Shown: one piece after another, positions 27,580 to 37,517 of the stretch
How the letters are laid out: each line of letters begins with the position of its first letter
How positions within the stretch are numbered: position 1 is the stretch's first letter
Assembly (NCBI GenBank): GCA_015689775.1
Contig: WVSR01000001.1
Location: forward strand, 310,001 to 374,000
DNA: 64,000 nt
DNA from: Rhodobacterales bacterium LSUCC0387
GTDB taxonomy: Bacteria; Pseudomonadota; Alphaproteobacteria; Rhodobacterales; Rhodobacteraceae
Direction of reading: 5' to 3'
Made by a program: the position numbers and the translations under genes
The notes under the pieces: model-generated
Told to the model about the DNA's origin: nothing
The model's input: the letters and a program-made list of their open reading frames with translations, nothing else
Databases searched by the model: none

Positions 27580-28929
27580 ATGTCTGGCATTCCCCACGAC
27601 CATTACGAACCGAAGTCCAACGCTGAGAAGTGGTTGCATTCGCGCCTTCCAATAATGGGTCTTCTTTATGACACATTGATGATCCCAACCCCAAAGAACC
27701 TGAACTGGATGTGGATTTGGGGCATCGTTCTGGTGTTCTGCTTGGTCATGCAGATCGTCACAGGGATCATCCTTGTGATGCACTACACCCCGCATGTCGA
27801 TCTCGCTTTTGCAAGCGTTGAACACATTATGCGCAACGTGAACGGGGGATGGGCGATCCGCTATATCCACCAAAACGGGGCGTCTTTGTTCTTTATCGCG
27901 GTTTATCTGCATATTTTCCGTGGTCTTTACTACGGCTCCTACAAGGCGCCACGCGAAGTCACATGGATTGTCGGTATGCTGATTTACCTGCTGATGATGG
28001 GAACAGCCTTTATGGGTTATGTCCTTCCTTGGGGGCAGATGTCCTTCTGGGGCGCGACCGTGATCACGGGCCTGTTTGGTGCGATCCCTTTTGTGGGCGA
28101 AGCGATCCAGACATGGCTCTTGGGTGGGCCTGCGGTGGACAACGCCACCCTAAACCGCTTCTTGTCGCTGCATTATCTGTTGCCATTCGTGATCTTGGGT
28201 CTGGTGATCGTTCATGTTTGGGCGTTCCACACAACGGGTAACAACAACCCAACAGGTGTGGATGTGCGCCGCGCCTCTAAGAAAGAAGCTGAAGCAGATA
28301 CGCTGCCGTTCTGGCCATATTTCGTGATCAAAGACCTGTTCGCCTTGGCGGTCGTTCTGGTGGCTTTCTTCGCCATCGTGGGCTTTATGCCAAACTATCT
28401 AGGCCACCCCGATAACTACATCGAGGCTAACCCACTGGTCACGCCTGCGCATATCGTGCCTGAATGGTATTTCTTGCCCTTTTACGCCATCCTGCGCGCC
28501 TTTGATGGAGAAGTTTGGGTTGTGATTGCGGCGGACTTCCTAACGGGCGGGATTGTTGACGCGAAATTCTTCGGTGTTCTCGCCATGTTTGGTGCGATCA
28601 TCGTGATGGCCTTGGTGCCATGGCTTGATACATCTTCGGTGCGCTCTGGCCGCTACCGCCCGATGTTTAAGCCTTGGTTCTGGGTTTTCGTGATCAACTT
28701 TTTCGTACTGATGTGGGCGGGTGCTATGCCTGCGGAAGGGATTTACCCCTACATCGCTTTGATCGGTTCGGCCTATTGGTTCGCCTATTTCCTCGTGATT
28801 CTGCCACTTCTGGGGGTTCTGGAAAAGCCAACCATACCGCCTTCGACCATCGAAGAGGATTTCAACGCACATTACGGCAACGCAAGCGTGGGCACGGGCC
28901 CTGCCTCGGCGAAAATTCCTGCTGAGTGA
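27580..28929 (+). CDS. petB: Cytochrome b subunit of the bc1 complex
   Basis: This 449-residue protein has about eight membrane segments. Haem-ligand regions are [17 protein letters not shown] and [20 protein letters not shown]. The Qo-site PEWYF motif is in [17 protein letters not shown]. It lies 15 bp after petA and 18 bp before petC. Confidence 0.98.
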   Translation: MSGIPHDHYEPKSNAEKWLHSRLPIMGLLYDTLMIPTPKNLNWMWIWGIVLVFCLVMQIVTGIILVMHYTPHVDLAFASVEHIMRNVNGGWAIRYIHQNGASLFFIAVYLHIFRGLYYGSYKAPREVTWIVGMLIYLLMMGTAFMGYVLPWGQMSFWGATVITGLFGAIPFVGEAIQTWLLGGPAVDNATLNRFLSLHYLLPFVILGLVIVHVWAFHTTGNNNPTGVDVRRASKKEAEADTLPFWPYFVIKDLFALAVVLVAFFAIVGFMPNYLGHPDNYIEANPLVTPAHIVPEWYFLPFYAILRAFDGEVWVVIAADFLTGGIVDAKFFGVLAMFGAIIVMALVPWLDTSSVRSGRYRPMFKPWFWVFVINFFVLMWAGAMPAEGIYPYIALIGSAYWFAYFLVILPLLGVLEKPTIPPSTIEEDFNAHYGNASVGTGPASAKIPAE

Positions 28930-28947
28930 GAGAAAGGATAGTCTGAC

Positions 28948-29748
28948 ATGTTCAGGAAACTTGTGATCAGCACAATTGCTGCGCTCAGCCTCTCGACTGG
29001 AGCGGGACTTGCAGCAGGTGCATCGGGCTATGTCGAGAATTATGAATTCTCGTTCCAAGGGCTATTTGGTCGCTATGACCAAGATCAGCTTCAGCGTGGA
29101 CTTCAGGTCTTCACCGAAGTCTGCTCCGCCTGCCATGGTCTGCAATATGTGGCCTATCGCAACCTAGCCGATGAAAATGGGTTGGGATATACTCCCGAAC
29201 AGGCTCGCGCCTATGCGGAACAGTTCGAGGTTTATGACCCTTCCATTGATGATTGGCGCACTGCGACCCCGAATGACCGCTTCCCTCAGTCGGGTTTTGA
29301 AGGTGCACCTGACCTGAGCCTAGTGGCCAAGGCACGTGCTGGTTTTCATGGGCCATATGGTCTAGGTCTGAACCAGTTGTTCAACGGCATTGGCGGCCCA
29401 GAATATATTGCATCTCTTCTGACCCATTATACGGGCGAAGAGGTAGAGCAGTATGGGGCATACTTTTATGAGAACGAAACTTACCCTGGCGGCTTGATCG
29501 CAATGGCCCCTCCCTTGTGGGATGGCGCGGTTGTGTTCGCGGATGGTGCGCCCAATGATATCGAAAGCATGGCCAAAGATGTGGCCACGTTCCTAACTTG
29601 GGCAGCAGAACCCCGCATGATGGAGCGTAAGCAGCTTGGCTTTACCGCGATTATTATGCTCGGTATTCTCGCTGTGATGCTGTATCTGACCAATAAGAAA
29701 CTTTGGGCGCCGATCAAATCGCGCGTCAAAGCGGGCGAGGCGAAATAA
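28948..29748 (+). CDS. petC: Cytochrome c1
   Basis: This 266-residue protein has a cleavable signal, the haem c attachment motif CSACH near residue 56, the axial-ligand region LIAMAPPLWDG, and a C-terminal membrane anchor (LGFTAIIMLGILAVMLYL). It completes the bc1 complex that passes electrons from ubiquinol (ubiG product) to cytochrome c. Confidence 0.97.
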   Translation: MFRKLVISTIAALSLSTGAGLAAGASGYVENYEFSFQGLFGRYDQDQLQRGLQVFTEVCSACHGLQYVAYRNLADENGLGYTPEQARAYAEQFEVYDPSIDDWRTATPNDRFPQSGFEGAPDLSLVAKARAGFHGPYGLGLNQLFNGIGGPEYIASLLTHYTGEEVEQYGAYFYENETYPGGLIAMAPPLWDGAVVFADGAPNDIESMAKDVATFLTWAAEPRMMERKQLGFTAIIMLGILAVMLYLTNKKLWAPIKSRVKAGEAK

Positions 29749-29778
29749 GCCACGCCCCCGAAGGGAAGATAAAAATCC

Positions 29779-29816
29779 AAAAGCGTCTCTGATCCCAGAG
29801 GCGCTTTTTCTTTTGC
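29779..29816 (+). terminator. Intrinsic terminator after petABC
   Basis: AAGCGTCTCTG (29781-29791) pairs with CAGAGGCGCTT (29796-29806) around loop ATCC, with one G-T pair, followed by TTTCTTTT. This is a strong rho-independent terminator. It also borders the end of the thi operon coming from the other side. Confidence 0.9.
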
Positions 29817-30506
29817 CTAAAGCCATGGTGCCAATCCCGCAGGGGGTGCCGCGCGTAGGCCTGCGATGGGGCAATCTTCTGTAATCCGCCCTTCGGTCAA
29901 AAGCATTACGCGATCACACATCCGTTCGGCATCCATGAAATCATGAGACGCGAGGATCAAGGTCAGGCCCAAATCGCGGCATAATGTGCTGATCAATTCT
30001 GCCATCTCGCGCCGCAAAGCGGGATCTAGGGCTGCAAACGGCTCGTCCATCAGCAAGATTGGACGATTTTGCAAAAGTACCCGCGCAATGGCTGCGCGCG
30101 ATTGTTGCCCACCTGACAGGCTTGCGGGGAGGCGGCCCTCAAACCCGCTTAAGCCCACTTGCGCCAAGGCGGTGCTGATCTGTGTCTCCATCGCCGCGTT
30201 CATCGCCAATCGCGGCGAGAGGGCTAGACCCAGATTTTCCCGCAAAGTCAGATGGGGGAAAAGATTGCTGTCTTGAAACAAGATGGAGATGGGTCGTTTG
30301 GATGGATCGCTATGGGTGAGGTTCGCACCTTCAAGCCAGATCTCTCCAGCATTTGGACTGAGAAATCCTGCGATAAGGCTGATCAACGTGGATTTTCCGG
30401 CGCCTGATCGCCCCATCAAAGCTAGCCTTTCTCCCCGCTGCACGCGGAAGGCGGCGTTCAATTCAAAGCCCGCGCTGCAATAGGTTAGGTTTGTAACCTC
30501 AAGCAT
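29817..30506 (-). CDS. thiQ: Thiamine ABC transporter, ATP-binding protein
   Basis: The 229-residue ATPase has Walker A GRSGAGKST, the signature LSGGQQSR, and Walker B PILLMDEPFAALDP. I chose the ATG at 30506 (MLEVTNLTY), which overlaps thiP by 8 bp. The upstream extension in the frame has no family match. It is the third gene of the riboswitch-controlled thiBPQ operon. Confidence 0.93.
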   Translation of the reverse strand: MLEVTNLTYCSAGFELNAAFRVQRGERLALMGRSGAGKSTLISLIAGFLSPNAGEIWLEGANLTHSDPSKRPISILFQDSNLFPHLTLRENLGLALSPRLAMNAAMETQISTALAQVGLSGFEGRLPASLSGGQQSRAAIARVLLQNRPILLMDEPFAALDPALRREMAELISTLCRDLGLTLILASHDFMDAERMCDRVMLLTEGRITEDCPIAGLRAAPPAGLAPWL

Positions 30507-32052
30507 GGTGATGGCCCCCACGGTCAAATATCCAAAATAAGCCAAGGCTTAGGATCAAGAGCAGCAATGCGGCCCCTTGGGCATCCGCCATACGATAGGC
30601 ACCCATGAGGCGCAGCATCTCTAGGGGCAGAGTGGCTTGATCAGGTGCTGCGAATAGGGCAATCACGCCCAAATCCCCCATCGATAAAGCCGCGCACAGA
30701 CCCGCCGCAAAGCCCAAAGGGCGGGCAAGGCGGGGCAGGATCGCGTGCCGAAATCTGTGCCAGCCAACAAGACCCAGTGCCGTGGCGAGGCGTGCTTGAC
30801 TTGTTTCAGCCTCTCGAAGGGTGGGCAAAACTGCACGCAGCACGAAAGGTAGTGCCATAAGGGCGTTGGCGCATACAGTGATGGGCAAGGCCCATGTCAC
30901 GGGATTGGTGATTGAGCGCAGGATTAAAAACCATCCTGTACCGAGGGCCAAAGGTGAAATGACCAATGCAAGCAGGCAAAGGGCCTCAAACATTGCGGCG
31001 CGGCGCAGGCGGATTAAGGCCATGGCGATTGGCAGTGCCATCGCAATCGACAGGATGGTCGCAGATAACGCCATGATCAGCGAGCGCAGCGCCGCAATCC
31101 AAATGGCTGTGGGTAGTTCTATGAGATTTGGCAGGCCAAGGATCACGATCCGCGCCAAGGGCAACGCGAGAAAAACCCCCGCAGCCACGATAACCAGAGT
31201 ATCAACAAACGCGCACCCTTCTGTGGGCAGGGCCAATGCGCGATCCAGCCCCGTACCAAGCCCTGTCTCGCGGGCAGACAACCGCAGTGCAAACGCGCCG
31301 AGGCTAAGGCACAGAAGGGCTTGCACGGCCGCCAAAGTCGCAGCGCGCCCAAGATCAAAATCAAATCGAAACGTTTGATAAATGGCCAATTCAATCGTGG
31401 TCGCACGCGGGCCGCCGCCCAATATTAACGCGACCGCGAAACTTGAACAACACAACAAAAAAATCACCACAAAGGCACCAGGAACAGCGGTTCGCAAAAT
31501 GGGCCATTCGATATGTCGAAAAAAAGCGCCACCCTTCAGCCCCAAAGACTGTGCAAGGCGTATGCGTTCCTGAGGTATTGCTTGCCACTCTTGCAGGATC
31601 AAGCGCGCAGCAAGGGGGAGGTTGAAGAACACATGGGCCAGAACAACGCCGTGCAGTCCATAAATTTCAGGAAGATCTAGGCCGATAACCTGTACGGTGT
31701 GCGCAAGCCACCCGTTATGACCGTAGCTTGCGATCAGCCCGATCACCGCAACGATGACGGGAAGGATAAATGGTGCGCCCATTAGACTAATGAAAAGGCC
31801 CCTTCCAATAAACCTTCGCCGCGCAACAGCGCGGGCCAGTGGAATGGCAATGACAAGGCTCAAGATTGCGGAGAGGCCTGCCTGTAGGAGCGTAAAGTGG
31901 ATTGCGGCCCAGTCGGCCGCGCGCAATTTAAATCCCTCCTCCGCCGTGACGGCAATCGCCACAAGCGGGGCAAGGGTCGCGGTCAGGACAAGTGCCAAAG
32001 CGCCGGTCCCGACCCAAACCAAGGTTCCTAGCGGCTGAGTGCGGTTTGCCAT
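30499..32052 (-). CDS. thiP: Thiamine ABC transporter, permease
   Basis: This 517-residue membrane protein is a tandem of two permease halves, each with an EAA-type loop (SLGLKGGAFFRHIEWP; ALGLVGWHRFRHAILP). This matches the family. It overlaps thiB by 25 bp and thiQ by 8 bp, consistent with coupled translation. Confidence 0.93.
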   Translation of the reverse strand: MANRTQPLGTLVWVGTGALALVLTATLAPLVAIAVTAEEGFKLRAADWAAIHFTLLQAGLSAILSLVIAIPLARAVARRRFIGRGLFISLMGAPFILPVIVAVIGLIASYGHNGWLAHTVQVIGLDLPEIYGLHGVVLAHVFFNLPLAARLILQEWQAIPQERIRLAQSLGLKGGAFFRHIEWPILRTAVPGAFVVIFLLCCSSFAVALILGGGPRATTIELAIYQTFRFDFDLGRAATLAAVQALLCLSLGAFALRLSARETGLGTGLDRALALPTEGCAFVDTLVIVAAGVFLALPLARIVILGLPNLIELPTAIWIAALRSLIMALSATILSIAMALPIAMALIRLRRAAMFEALCLLALVISPLALGTGWFLILRSITNPVTWALPITVCANALMALPFVLRAVLPTLREAETSQARLATALGLVGWHRFRHAILPRLARPLGFAAGLCAALSMGDLGVIALFAAPDQATLPLEMLRLMGAYRMADAQGAALLLLILSLGLFWIFDRGGHHHA

Positions 32053-33014
32053 CTGTCAATCGTTGCATCGCGAAGCGCTGCAGCCTCATCCCCTGGGAAG
32101 TGCAGAACTTTTTCAGGGGCAATCAAGGTGTCAAACCCATCGGGTAGGGCCGAAGCGGGCAAAGCGGCAGGATACATCCAGTTTGTTGTAGGGATTACGG
32201 ATTGGAATGCAGGCGAAAGCATGAAGTCCAAGAACGCACGCGCCAGATCGGGCTGATCGCTCGCTTCAGTGATGCCTGCAATTTCAATCTGCATATAATG
32301 ACCTTCGTCAAAGGCAGCGGCGGATTTGCTGGGATCTTCCTCAGCAATGAGGTGATAGGCGGGGGATGTTGTGTAGGAGAGAACCATATCGGCCTCACCC
32401 TCTAGGAACAGGCCATAGGCCTGTGACCATCCCGGGGTAACGGTGACGATGTTATCCGCCAAATCCTGCCAAATCTGCGCAGCGCCATCGCCGTAAGCAG
32501 CCTCAATCCAGTAAACGAGGCCCAAACCAGGGGTCGAACTGCGTGGGTCTTGGATCAAGATACGCAGATCACTTGCGGCCAAATCCTCAAAACTTTTTGG
32601 GGGAATGGGCAAATCAGAGTTATGTACAAAGGCAAAATAGCCCCAATCAAAAGGCAGAAATTCTGCGTCATCCCATGTGATTGGCAGGGTCAGCCTCTCT
32701 GCGGAGATACCATGCGCTGCGAATAGGCCTGTATCGCGTGCGGCTGTCATCAGGTTTGTATCAAGGCCTAAGACCACATCCGCTTCGCTGCGGCTGCCCT
32801 CAAGCTGAAGCCGCGACAGCAGCGCCGCGCCATCTCCCGCGCTGATAAATTGCAGATCACAGCCGCAGCTGCCTTCGAAAGCAGCCTCGATCTGTGGCCC
32901 TGGCCCCCAGTCAGCAATAAATGAATCATAGGTATAGACATGCAAAACCGGGCTTTCGGCCATTGCCGCCCCCGCAAAGATGCTCATACCCGCTGCTGTG
33001 ATGGTGTGTTTCAT
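32028..33014 (-). CDS. thiB: Thiamine ABC transporter, periplasmic binding protein
   Basis: The 328-residue protein starts with a Sec signal (MKHTITAAGMSIFAGAAMAES). The TbpA family text follows: LHVYTYDSFIADWGPGP, FDWGYFAFVHNS and IEIAGITEASDQPDLARAF. It binds thiamine or its phosphates. A GGAGGAG ribosome binding site precedes the ATG. The TPP riboswitch lies 70 bases upstream. Confidence 0.95.
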   Translation of the reverse strand: MKHTITAAGMSIFAGAAMAESPVLHVYTYDSFIADWGPGPQIEAAFEGSCGCDLQFISAGDGAALLSRLQLEGSRSEADVVLGLDTNLMTAARDTGLFAAHGISAERLTLPITWDDAEFLPFDWGYFAFVHNSDLPIPPKSFEDLAASDLRILIQDPRSSTPGLGLVYWIEAAYGDGAAQIWQDLADNIVTVTPGWSQAYGLFLEGEADMVLSYTTSPAYHLIAEEDPSKSAAAFDEGHYMQIEIAGITEASDQPDLARAFLDFMLSPAFQSVIPTTNWMYPAALPASALPDGFDTLIAPEKVLHFPGDEAAALRDATIDRWQTALSR

Positions 33015-33083
33015 TTTTCTTCACTCCTCCATTGCGACGGGCGAAGTGAAGATGGAGCTTGGGCAGTTTGCCATTTTTCCAAA

Positions 33084-33175
33084 GCCTTCCCTCCGCCGGT
33101 CCTAACCGGTTCAGGTTCAACGGGTTTACGCAGAATTGCGCATCTCAGGCCCAATGATGGGCCACCCCGAGACAA
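33084..33175 (-). promoter_or_regulatory. TPP riboswitch (THI element) controlling thiBPQ
   Basis: Read on the minus strand, the leader starts CTCGGGGTGGCCC, has CCTGAGATGCGC, then GTAAACCC, GAACCTGAACCGG and ends GGACCGGCGGAGGGAAGGC. These are the conserved blocks of the THI box (GGGGUG, CUGAGA, ACCC, GAACCUGA and GGAGGGAA) in correct order. Binding of thiamine pyrophosphate should shut down thiBPQ expression. Confidence 0.93.
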
Positions 33176-33275
33176 GAACTGATCTAGGCAGTTTTTCTGT
33201 GGAACGCAAGGGTCTTGGCATTTTGCCTCAGGAAGGCTAACCCCTGTGGAGGTTAAAATTGTGCAGGTCACGCCA

Positions 33276-34376
33276 ATGTCGATGAACACATTCGGTCATC
33301 TTTTTCGGGTTACCACGTGGGGTGAAAGCCACGGGCCCGCTCTTGGTGCGACTGTTGACGGCTGCCCCCCCGGTGTCACGATAGATGCGGCAATGTTGCA
33401 GCATTGGCTGGATCGCCGCAAACCAGGGCAGAATAAATACACCACGCAACGCCGTGAACCTGACGCGGTGGAAATCCTCTCTGGCGTTTATGAGGGCCAG
33501 ACGACAGGCACGCCCATACAGTTGATGATCCGCAATACAGATCAGCGGTCTAAAGATTATTCTGAAATTGCCGAGAAATTCCGTCCGGGCCATGCCGATA
33601 TTACCTATTGGCAAAAATATGGTATCCGCGATCCGCGTGGAGGCGGGCGATCAAGCGCCAGAGAAACAGCAGCACGCGTAGCCGCGGGAGGGGTGGCGCG
33701 TGCAGTTTTGGCCACTCTGCTGCCTAATCTGCAAATCACTGGTTTCATGGTGCAAATGGGCCCATATCAGATTGACCGTACGCGATTTGATTGGGATCAG
33801 ATTGACCAGAACCCGTTTTGGACGCCCGACCCCAAGGCAGCGACAGATTGGGCAAGCTATTTGGATGATCTTCGCAAATCGGGCGATAGTGTCGGCGCGG
33901 TGATTGAGGTGGTCGCGCGTGGTTTGCCTGCAGGGCTTGGCGCGCCGATTTATGGCAAGCTTGATACTGATTTGGCTGCAGCCATGATGTCGATCAATGC
34001 CGTGAAAGGTGTTGAGATTGGCGAGGGTATGAACGCCGCTGCCTTGCAGGGCAGTGAAAATGCAGATGAAATCACGATGGGAGCACATGGCCCGCAATAT
34101 GCCTCTAATCACGCGGGCGGGATTTTGGGCGGGATTTCCACTGGCCAAGATGTTGTTGTGCGTTTTGCGGTGAAACCTACGTCCTCCATCCTAACACCGC
34201 GCCAGACGATTACGAAATCGGGCGAATCGGTGGAGATCATCACAAAAGGGCGGCATGATCCTTGTGTGGGTATTCGTGCTGTTCCCGTGGGTGAAGCGAT
34301 GATGGCCTGTGTGGTTCTAGATCATTTGTTGCTGCATCGCGGACAAATAGGTGAAAGTTATGGTAACATCGGCTGA
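33276..34376 (+). CDS. aroC: Chorismate synthase
   Basis: AroC makes chorismate from EPSP with reduced FMN as cofactor. The protein starts [20 protein letters not shown] and has 366 residues. [20 protein letters not shown] and the C-terminal [18 protein letters not shown] are family signatures. I chose ATG 33276; ATG 33282 is also possible. A frame from 33246 adds ten residues outside the family. Confidence 0.96.
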   Translation: MSMNTFGHLFRVTTWGESHGPALGATVDGCPPGVTIDAAMLQHWLDRRKPGQNKYTTQRREPDAVEILSGVYEGQTTGTPIQLMIRNTDQRSKDYSEIAEKFRPGHADITYWQKYGIRDPRGGGRSSARETAARVAAGGVARAVLATLLPNLQITGFMVQMGPYQIDRTRFDWDQIDQNPFWTPDPKAATDWASYLDDLRKSGDSVGAVIEVVARGLPAGLGAPIYGKLDTDLAAAMMSINAVKGVEIGEGMNAAALQGSENADEITMGAHGPQYASNHAGGILGGISTGQDVVVRFAVKPTSSILTPRQTITKSGESVEIITKGRHDPCVGIRAVPVGEAMMACVVLDHLLLHRGQIGESYGNIG

Positions 34377-34392
34377 TCGGTTTGTGGATTAG

Positions 34393-34602
34393 TTGCAATT
34401 GCTTAACGCCCATAACAAAGCTAATGAGTCAGCCGACGCAGCGAGTGCCAATACGCGTTTATCTTTGCGCATTGCGGTTGGTAGCTATGAAGCAGAAAGA
34501 GAAATCATTCTATTTAGCATTGATTATACGGATACACCCTACTGCATCGCGATTGACAAACTTTGGGTTATTGTTAGCGATACGCCGCTTCAAGTGGCCT
34601 AA
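34393..34602 (+). CDS. Orphan small ORF of unknown function
   Basis: This frame of 69 codons begins with TTG and reads LLNAHNKANESADAASANTR, then REIILFSIDYTDTPYCIAID and VIVSDTPLQVA. The composition looks like soluble protein, but I recognise no family. The DNA is visibly richer in A and T than the flanking genes. No ribosome binding site is clear. It may be a small acquired gene, a relic, or chance. It fills the gap between aroC and the convergent DMT gene. Confidence 0.25.
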   Translation: MQLLNAHNKANESADAASANTRLSLRIAVGSYEAEREIILFSIDYTDTPYCIAIDKLWVIVSDTPLQVA

Positions 34603-35483
34603 CTGCTTAGCGGTGTTGGGGTGACGCGGGCCAGTTGCACTGCCAAGATCCCGCCTGCGATTATGGCGACCCCAATGATATCGGCCAACGATAATTGCTC
34701 CCCAAGTAACGCCGCTGCAATCGCAACGCCAAAAAAAGGGTTCAAGAAATGAAAAGTTGCGGCGCGCGTAGCCCCAATGCGGACGACCAACAAAAACCAA
34801 ATCCATGTTGCTAAAAGACCTGGGGCTAACGTTGTGTAAGTGAACGCCCAAAAAAGACGCAGCGACATGTCAAACTCTGGTGTTTCGAAGATCAAGGCAA
34901 AGGGCAGCAAGACAATCGAGCCAACTGCCATTTGGAAGCCAACGGTCATGATCACATTTCCGCCCGAGGCTGAGGCGCTGCGCACGGCCAATGTTGCAAT
35001 GGTCAAGGCCACCGCCGCTATGACGCAGAGCGCAAGACCCATGACATCCGCCCCGCCTTTTAGGCGCTGTGACATAATCAGCGCCACCCCAGTAAAGCCC
35101 GCAATCAGGCCGAAAATCCCAATTTTGGGAAGGGTTTCGCGGAAGAACGCCCAATTTGCAGTCGCCACCAAGAGCGGCATACTGGATGCGATGATCGCGG
35201 CAAGCCCTGCCTCGACCGTTTGCATGGCGATAAAATTCAGACCTAGATAGATCGCGTTTTGGCAGGTGCCAAAAATCAAAATGCCGCGCCATTGTTTAGC
35301 AGAGAATTTCCAATGTTGTCCAAGGGCTTTGGCAATGGCCACACCAATCAGACCCGCTAGTCCAAAGCGCAAAGCCAACGCGTATAGGGGTGGTGCGGCC
35401 TCAACGATCATCCGCGCAGAGGTGAAAGCCGAGGACCATATAAGGGCAAAAATTAGCCCCATTCCAATTGCGCGAAAATCCAT
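34599..35483 (-). CDS. EamA/DMT-family membrane transporter
   Basis: This is a protein of about 294 residues with ten predicted membrane segments in two EamA repeats (LIFALIWSSAFTSARMIVEA; LWAFTYTTLAPGLLATWIWF). Such proteins export metabolites; the substrate is unknown. I chose the ATG at 35483 (MDFRAIGMG), with GGCAGG about 9 bases before it. ATG 35492 and a frame to 35537 are alternatives. Confidence 0.85.
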   Translation of the reverse strand: MDFRAIGMGLIFALIWSSAFTSARMIVEAAPPLYALALRFGLAGLIGVAIAKALGQHWKFSAKQWRGILIFGTCQNAIYLGLNFIAMQTVEAGLAAIIASSMPLLVATANWAFFRETLPKIGIFGLIAGFTGVALIMSQRLKGGADVMGLALCVIAAVALTIATLAVRSASASGGNVIMTVGFQMAVGSIVLLPFALIFETPEFDMSLRLFWAFTYTTLAPGLLATWIWFLLVVRIGATRAATFHFLNPFFGVAIAAALLGEQLSLADIIGVAIIAGGILAVQLARVTPTPLSS

Positions 35484-35535
35484 GCCATGCATCCTGCCGA
35501 AATCTGCTGGCGACACAGAAGCATGAAACCCGCCC

Positions 35536-35570
35536 AAGAAAAAGGGCCGCCCAAAGAGGCGACCCTTAAA
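35536..35570 (-). terminator. Intrinsic terminator of the HU gene
   Basis: On the minus strand AAGGGTCGCC and GGCGGCCCTT form a 10-bp stem with one G-T pair around a short loop, followed by TTTCTT. It lies 20 bases after the HU stop. Confidence 0.85.
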
Positions 35571-35589
35571 ATTTCAAAACTGCTAAGAC

Positions 35590-35880
35590 TTAGCCGTTTA
35601 CGCTGTCCTTCAACGCCTTCGCGATTGTGACCTTCACAACCTTGTCGGCAGGCTTTTTGATCTGCTCACCCGTTGCTGGGTTGCGCACCATACGCTCGGG
35701 ACGTGCGCGGCAGTATACTTTGCCAATCCCAGGAAGGGTTACTGCACCGCCGCCTGCGACTTCTTTAGTGACCACTGCGATCACTGCATCCAGAGCGGCT
35801 GCTGCGGTTTTCTTGTCACTGCCCATTTCGTCGGCAAGCGCGGCGACAAGCTGTGTCTTTGTCATCGGTTTCTGTGCCAT
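35590..35880 (-). CDS. HU-family DNA-binding protein
   Basis: This is a 96-residue nucleoid protein. TKTQLVAALADEMGSDKK starts the fold, LPGIGKVYCRARPERMVRNP forms the DNA-binding arm with the family Arg-Asn-Pro, and KKPADKVVKVTIAKALKDSV closes it. An AAAGGAGATAAAAG ribosome binding site precedes the ATG. The promoter should lie in the AT-rich 35881-36009, where the direct repeat AT(T/G)GTGCAGA occurs twice, 32 bp apart. Confidence 0.93.
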   Translation of the reverse strand: MAQKPMTKTQLVAALADEMGSDKKTAAAALDAVIAVVTKEVAGGGAVTLPGIGKVYCRARPERMVRNPATGEQIKKPADKVVKVTIAKALKDSVNG

Positions 35881-36009
35881 CTTTTATCTCCTTTACTCCC
35901 CGAACCCTTGGGCTCGCTAGTACGAAATTAACCTAATATTGTGCAGAGACACAACTATTAGTAGACAAAATGGTGCAGAAAACATGCATATTGATAGAAA
36001 TTTATATAT

Positions 36010-37494
36010 TTATAGAAAAGCTGTTTCCTCAAAAGACCGTAATTTTCGGCTATGGAGGCGTTCAAGCGGCATTTCGCGCAATTTTTCCATGGCGCGAATG
36101 CCAATCAGCAAATGTCGCGTCACTTGGGTTTTATAAAATTCTGATGCCGTTCCTGGCAGCTTCAATTCGCCGTGCAGCGGCTTGTCTGAGACACAAAGCA
36201 GCGTTCCATAAGGCACCCGAAAGCGAAATCCATTGGCGGCGATTGTTGCGCTTTCCATGTCGAGTGCGATGGCGCGGCTTTGGCTGAGGCGTTTTATGGG
36301 GCCAGATTGATCGCGCAATTCCCAATTACGATTGTCAATTGTGGCGACTGTGCCCGTGCGCATGATCCGTTTCAATTCATAGCCAGACACTTGGGCCACA
36401 TCTGCCACCGCATCCTCAAGTGCGATCTGAACTTCTGCCAATGCGGGGATGGGAACCCATGCGGGTAGGTCATCATCAAGAACATGATCTTCGCGCAAAT
36501 AGGCATGTGCCAAGACGTAATCGCCAAGCGCCTGCGTGTTGCGCAGACCTGCGCAATGGCCAACCATCAGCCATGCATGGGGTCGCAGAACTGCAATATG
36601 GTCGGTCGCGGTTTTTGCGTTTGATGGCCCAACTCCAATATTAACCAAGCTAATACCTGCATTGTCTTTGCGGGTGAGGTGGTAGCTTGGCATCTGGGGC
36701 ATTTTTGCGGGATGAGTAAGATCAGCATCAGACATCATCAAAACCTGATTTCCTGGCCCAACTAGGGCGGTGTAGCCACTACTTGGGTCGGCTAACATGG
36801 CACGCGCATAGGCGATGAATTCGTCAATATAGAATTGGTAATTGGTGAACAGAACATGGTTCTGGAAATATACAGGATCAGTCGCCGTGTAATGAGCGAG
36901 CCTTGCCAGAGAATAGTCGATCCGTTCGGCGGTAAAGGGCGCGAGTGGCCCTGATCCGTCTGGATGCTTAAAGCCAAACGAATTGACAATCTCGTCATGA
37001 ATGCCGCCGAGATCAGGCACATCAAACATATCGCGCAAGGGGAAGGTCAGCGCAGCTTCTTGTGGGACGTTGAGATTGGGATCAGTTAGCACCGCGAAAT
37101 GCAGCGGGATTGGCGTTGAGGACACCCCAATTGCGACCTCAACATTATGGTTTCCGATGAGCAGGGCGATTTGCTGTGTCAGATAATTGGCAAATAGATC
37201 TGGGCGTGTGACGGTTGTGGAATAGGTACCAGGCTCTGCGACATGACCAAAAGAAAGGCGGGTGTCGATCTTACCAAAGCCTGTAGTAGTAATCCGTATC
37301 TCAGGATAAAAGGCGCGATAGCGGGTGTTCTCGCACGGCGCCTTCAAGGCCTCAGAAAATGCGTCATAGAGGAATTTTGTGGCGGTTTGATACAGTACTT
37401 GCAACTCTGCGACTGCGTCTGCGGCCTTGCCGAAATATTTGGGTTGAGGTGCAGGGGGGAATAGGATTTGCTCGTCTTTGGCTGATTTTCGCAT
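36010..37494 (-). CDS. amn: AMP nucleosidase
   Basis: Amn splits AMP into adenine and ribose 5-phosphate. The 494-residue protein has the N-terminal Amn domain and the phosphorylase-like C-terminal domain: LVNIGVGPSNAKTATDHIAV, LRPHAWLMVGHCAGLRNTQ, and the catalytic-site region ALDMESATIAANGFRFRVPYGTLL (in pieces). A GGGGGAG ribosome binding site lies before the ATG. The 130-bp spacer to the HU gene is AT-rich. Confidence 0.95.
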   Translation of the reverse strand: MRKSAKDEQILFPPAPQPKYFGKAADAVAELQVLYQTATKFLYDAFSEALKAPCENTRYRAFYPEIRITTTGFGKIDTRLSFGHVAEPGTYSTTVTRPDLFANYLTQQIALLIGNHNVEVAIGVSSTPIPLHFAVLTDPNLNVPQEAALTFPLRDMFDVPDLGGIHDEIVNSFGFKHPDGSGPLAPFTAERIDYSLARLAHYTATDPVYFQNHVLFTNYQFYIDEFIAYARAMLADPSSGYTALVGPGNQVLMMSDADLTHPAKMPQMPSYHLTRKDNAGISLVNIGVGPSNAKTATDHIAVLRPHAWLMVGHCAGLRNTQALGDYVLAHAYLREDHVLDDDLPAWVPIPALAEVQIALEDAVADVAQVSGYELKRIMRTGTVATIDNRNWELRDQSGPIKRLSQSRAIALDMESATIAANGFRFRVPYGTLLCVSDKPLHGELKLPGTASEFYKTQVTRHLLIGIRAMEKLREMPLERLHSRKLRSFEETAFL

Positions 37495-37517
37495 CCCGCA
37501 CTCCCCCTGATTTGACC

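Noticed and set aside
28540-29058. Antisense frame across petB/petC
   Set aside because: It runs over two certain genes and has no recognisable product.
33083-33130. GTTC repeats (GGTTCAGGTTC) that look like a LexA box
   Set aside because: The spacing is 2 bases, not 7, and the stretch is explained by the TPP riboswitch.
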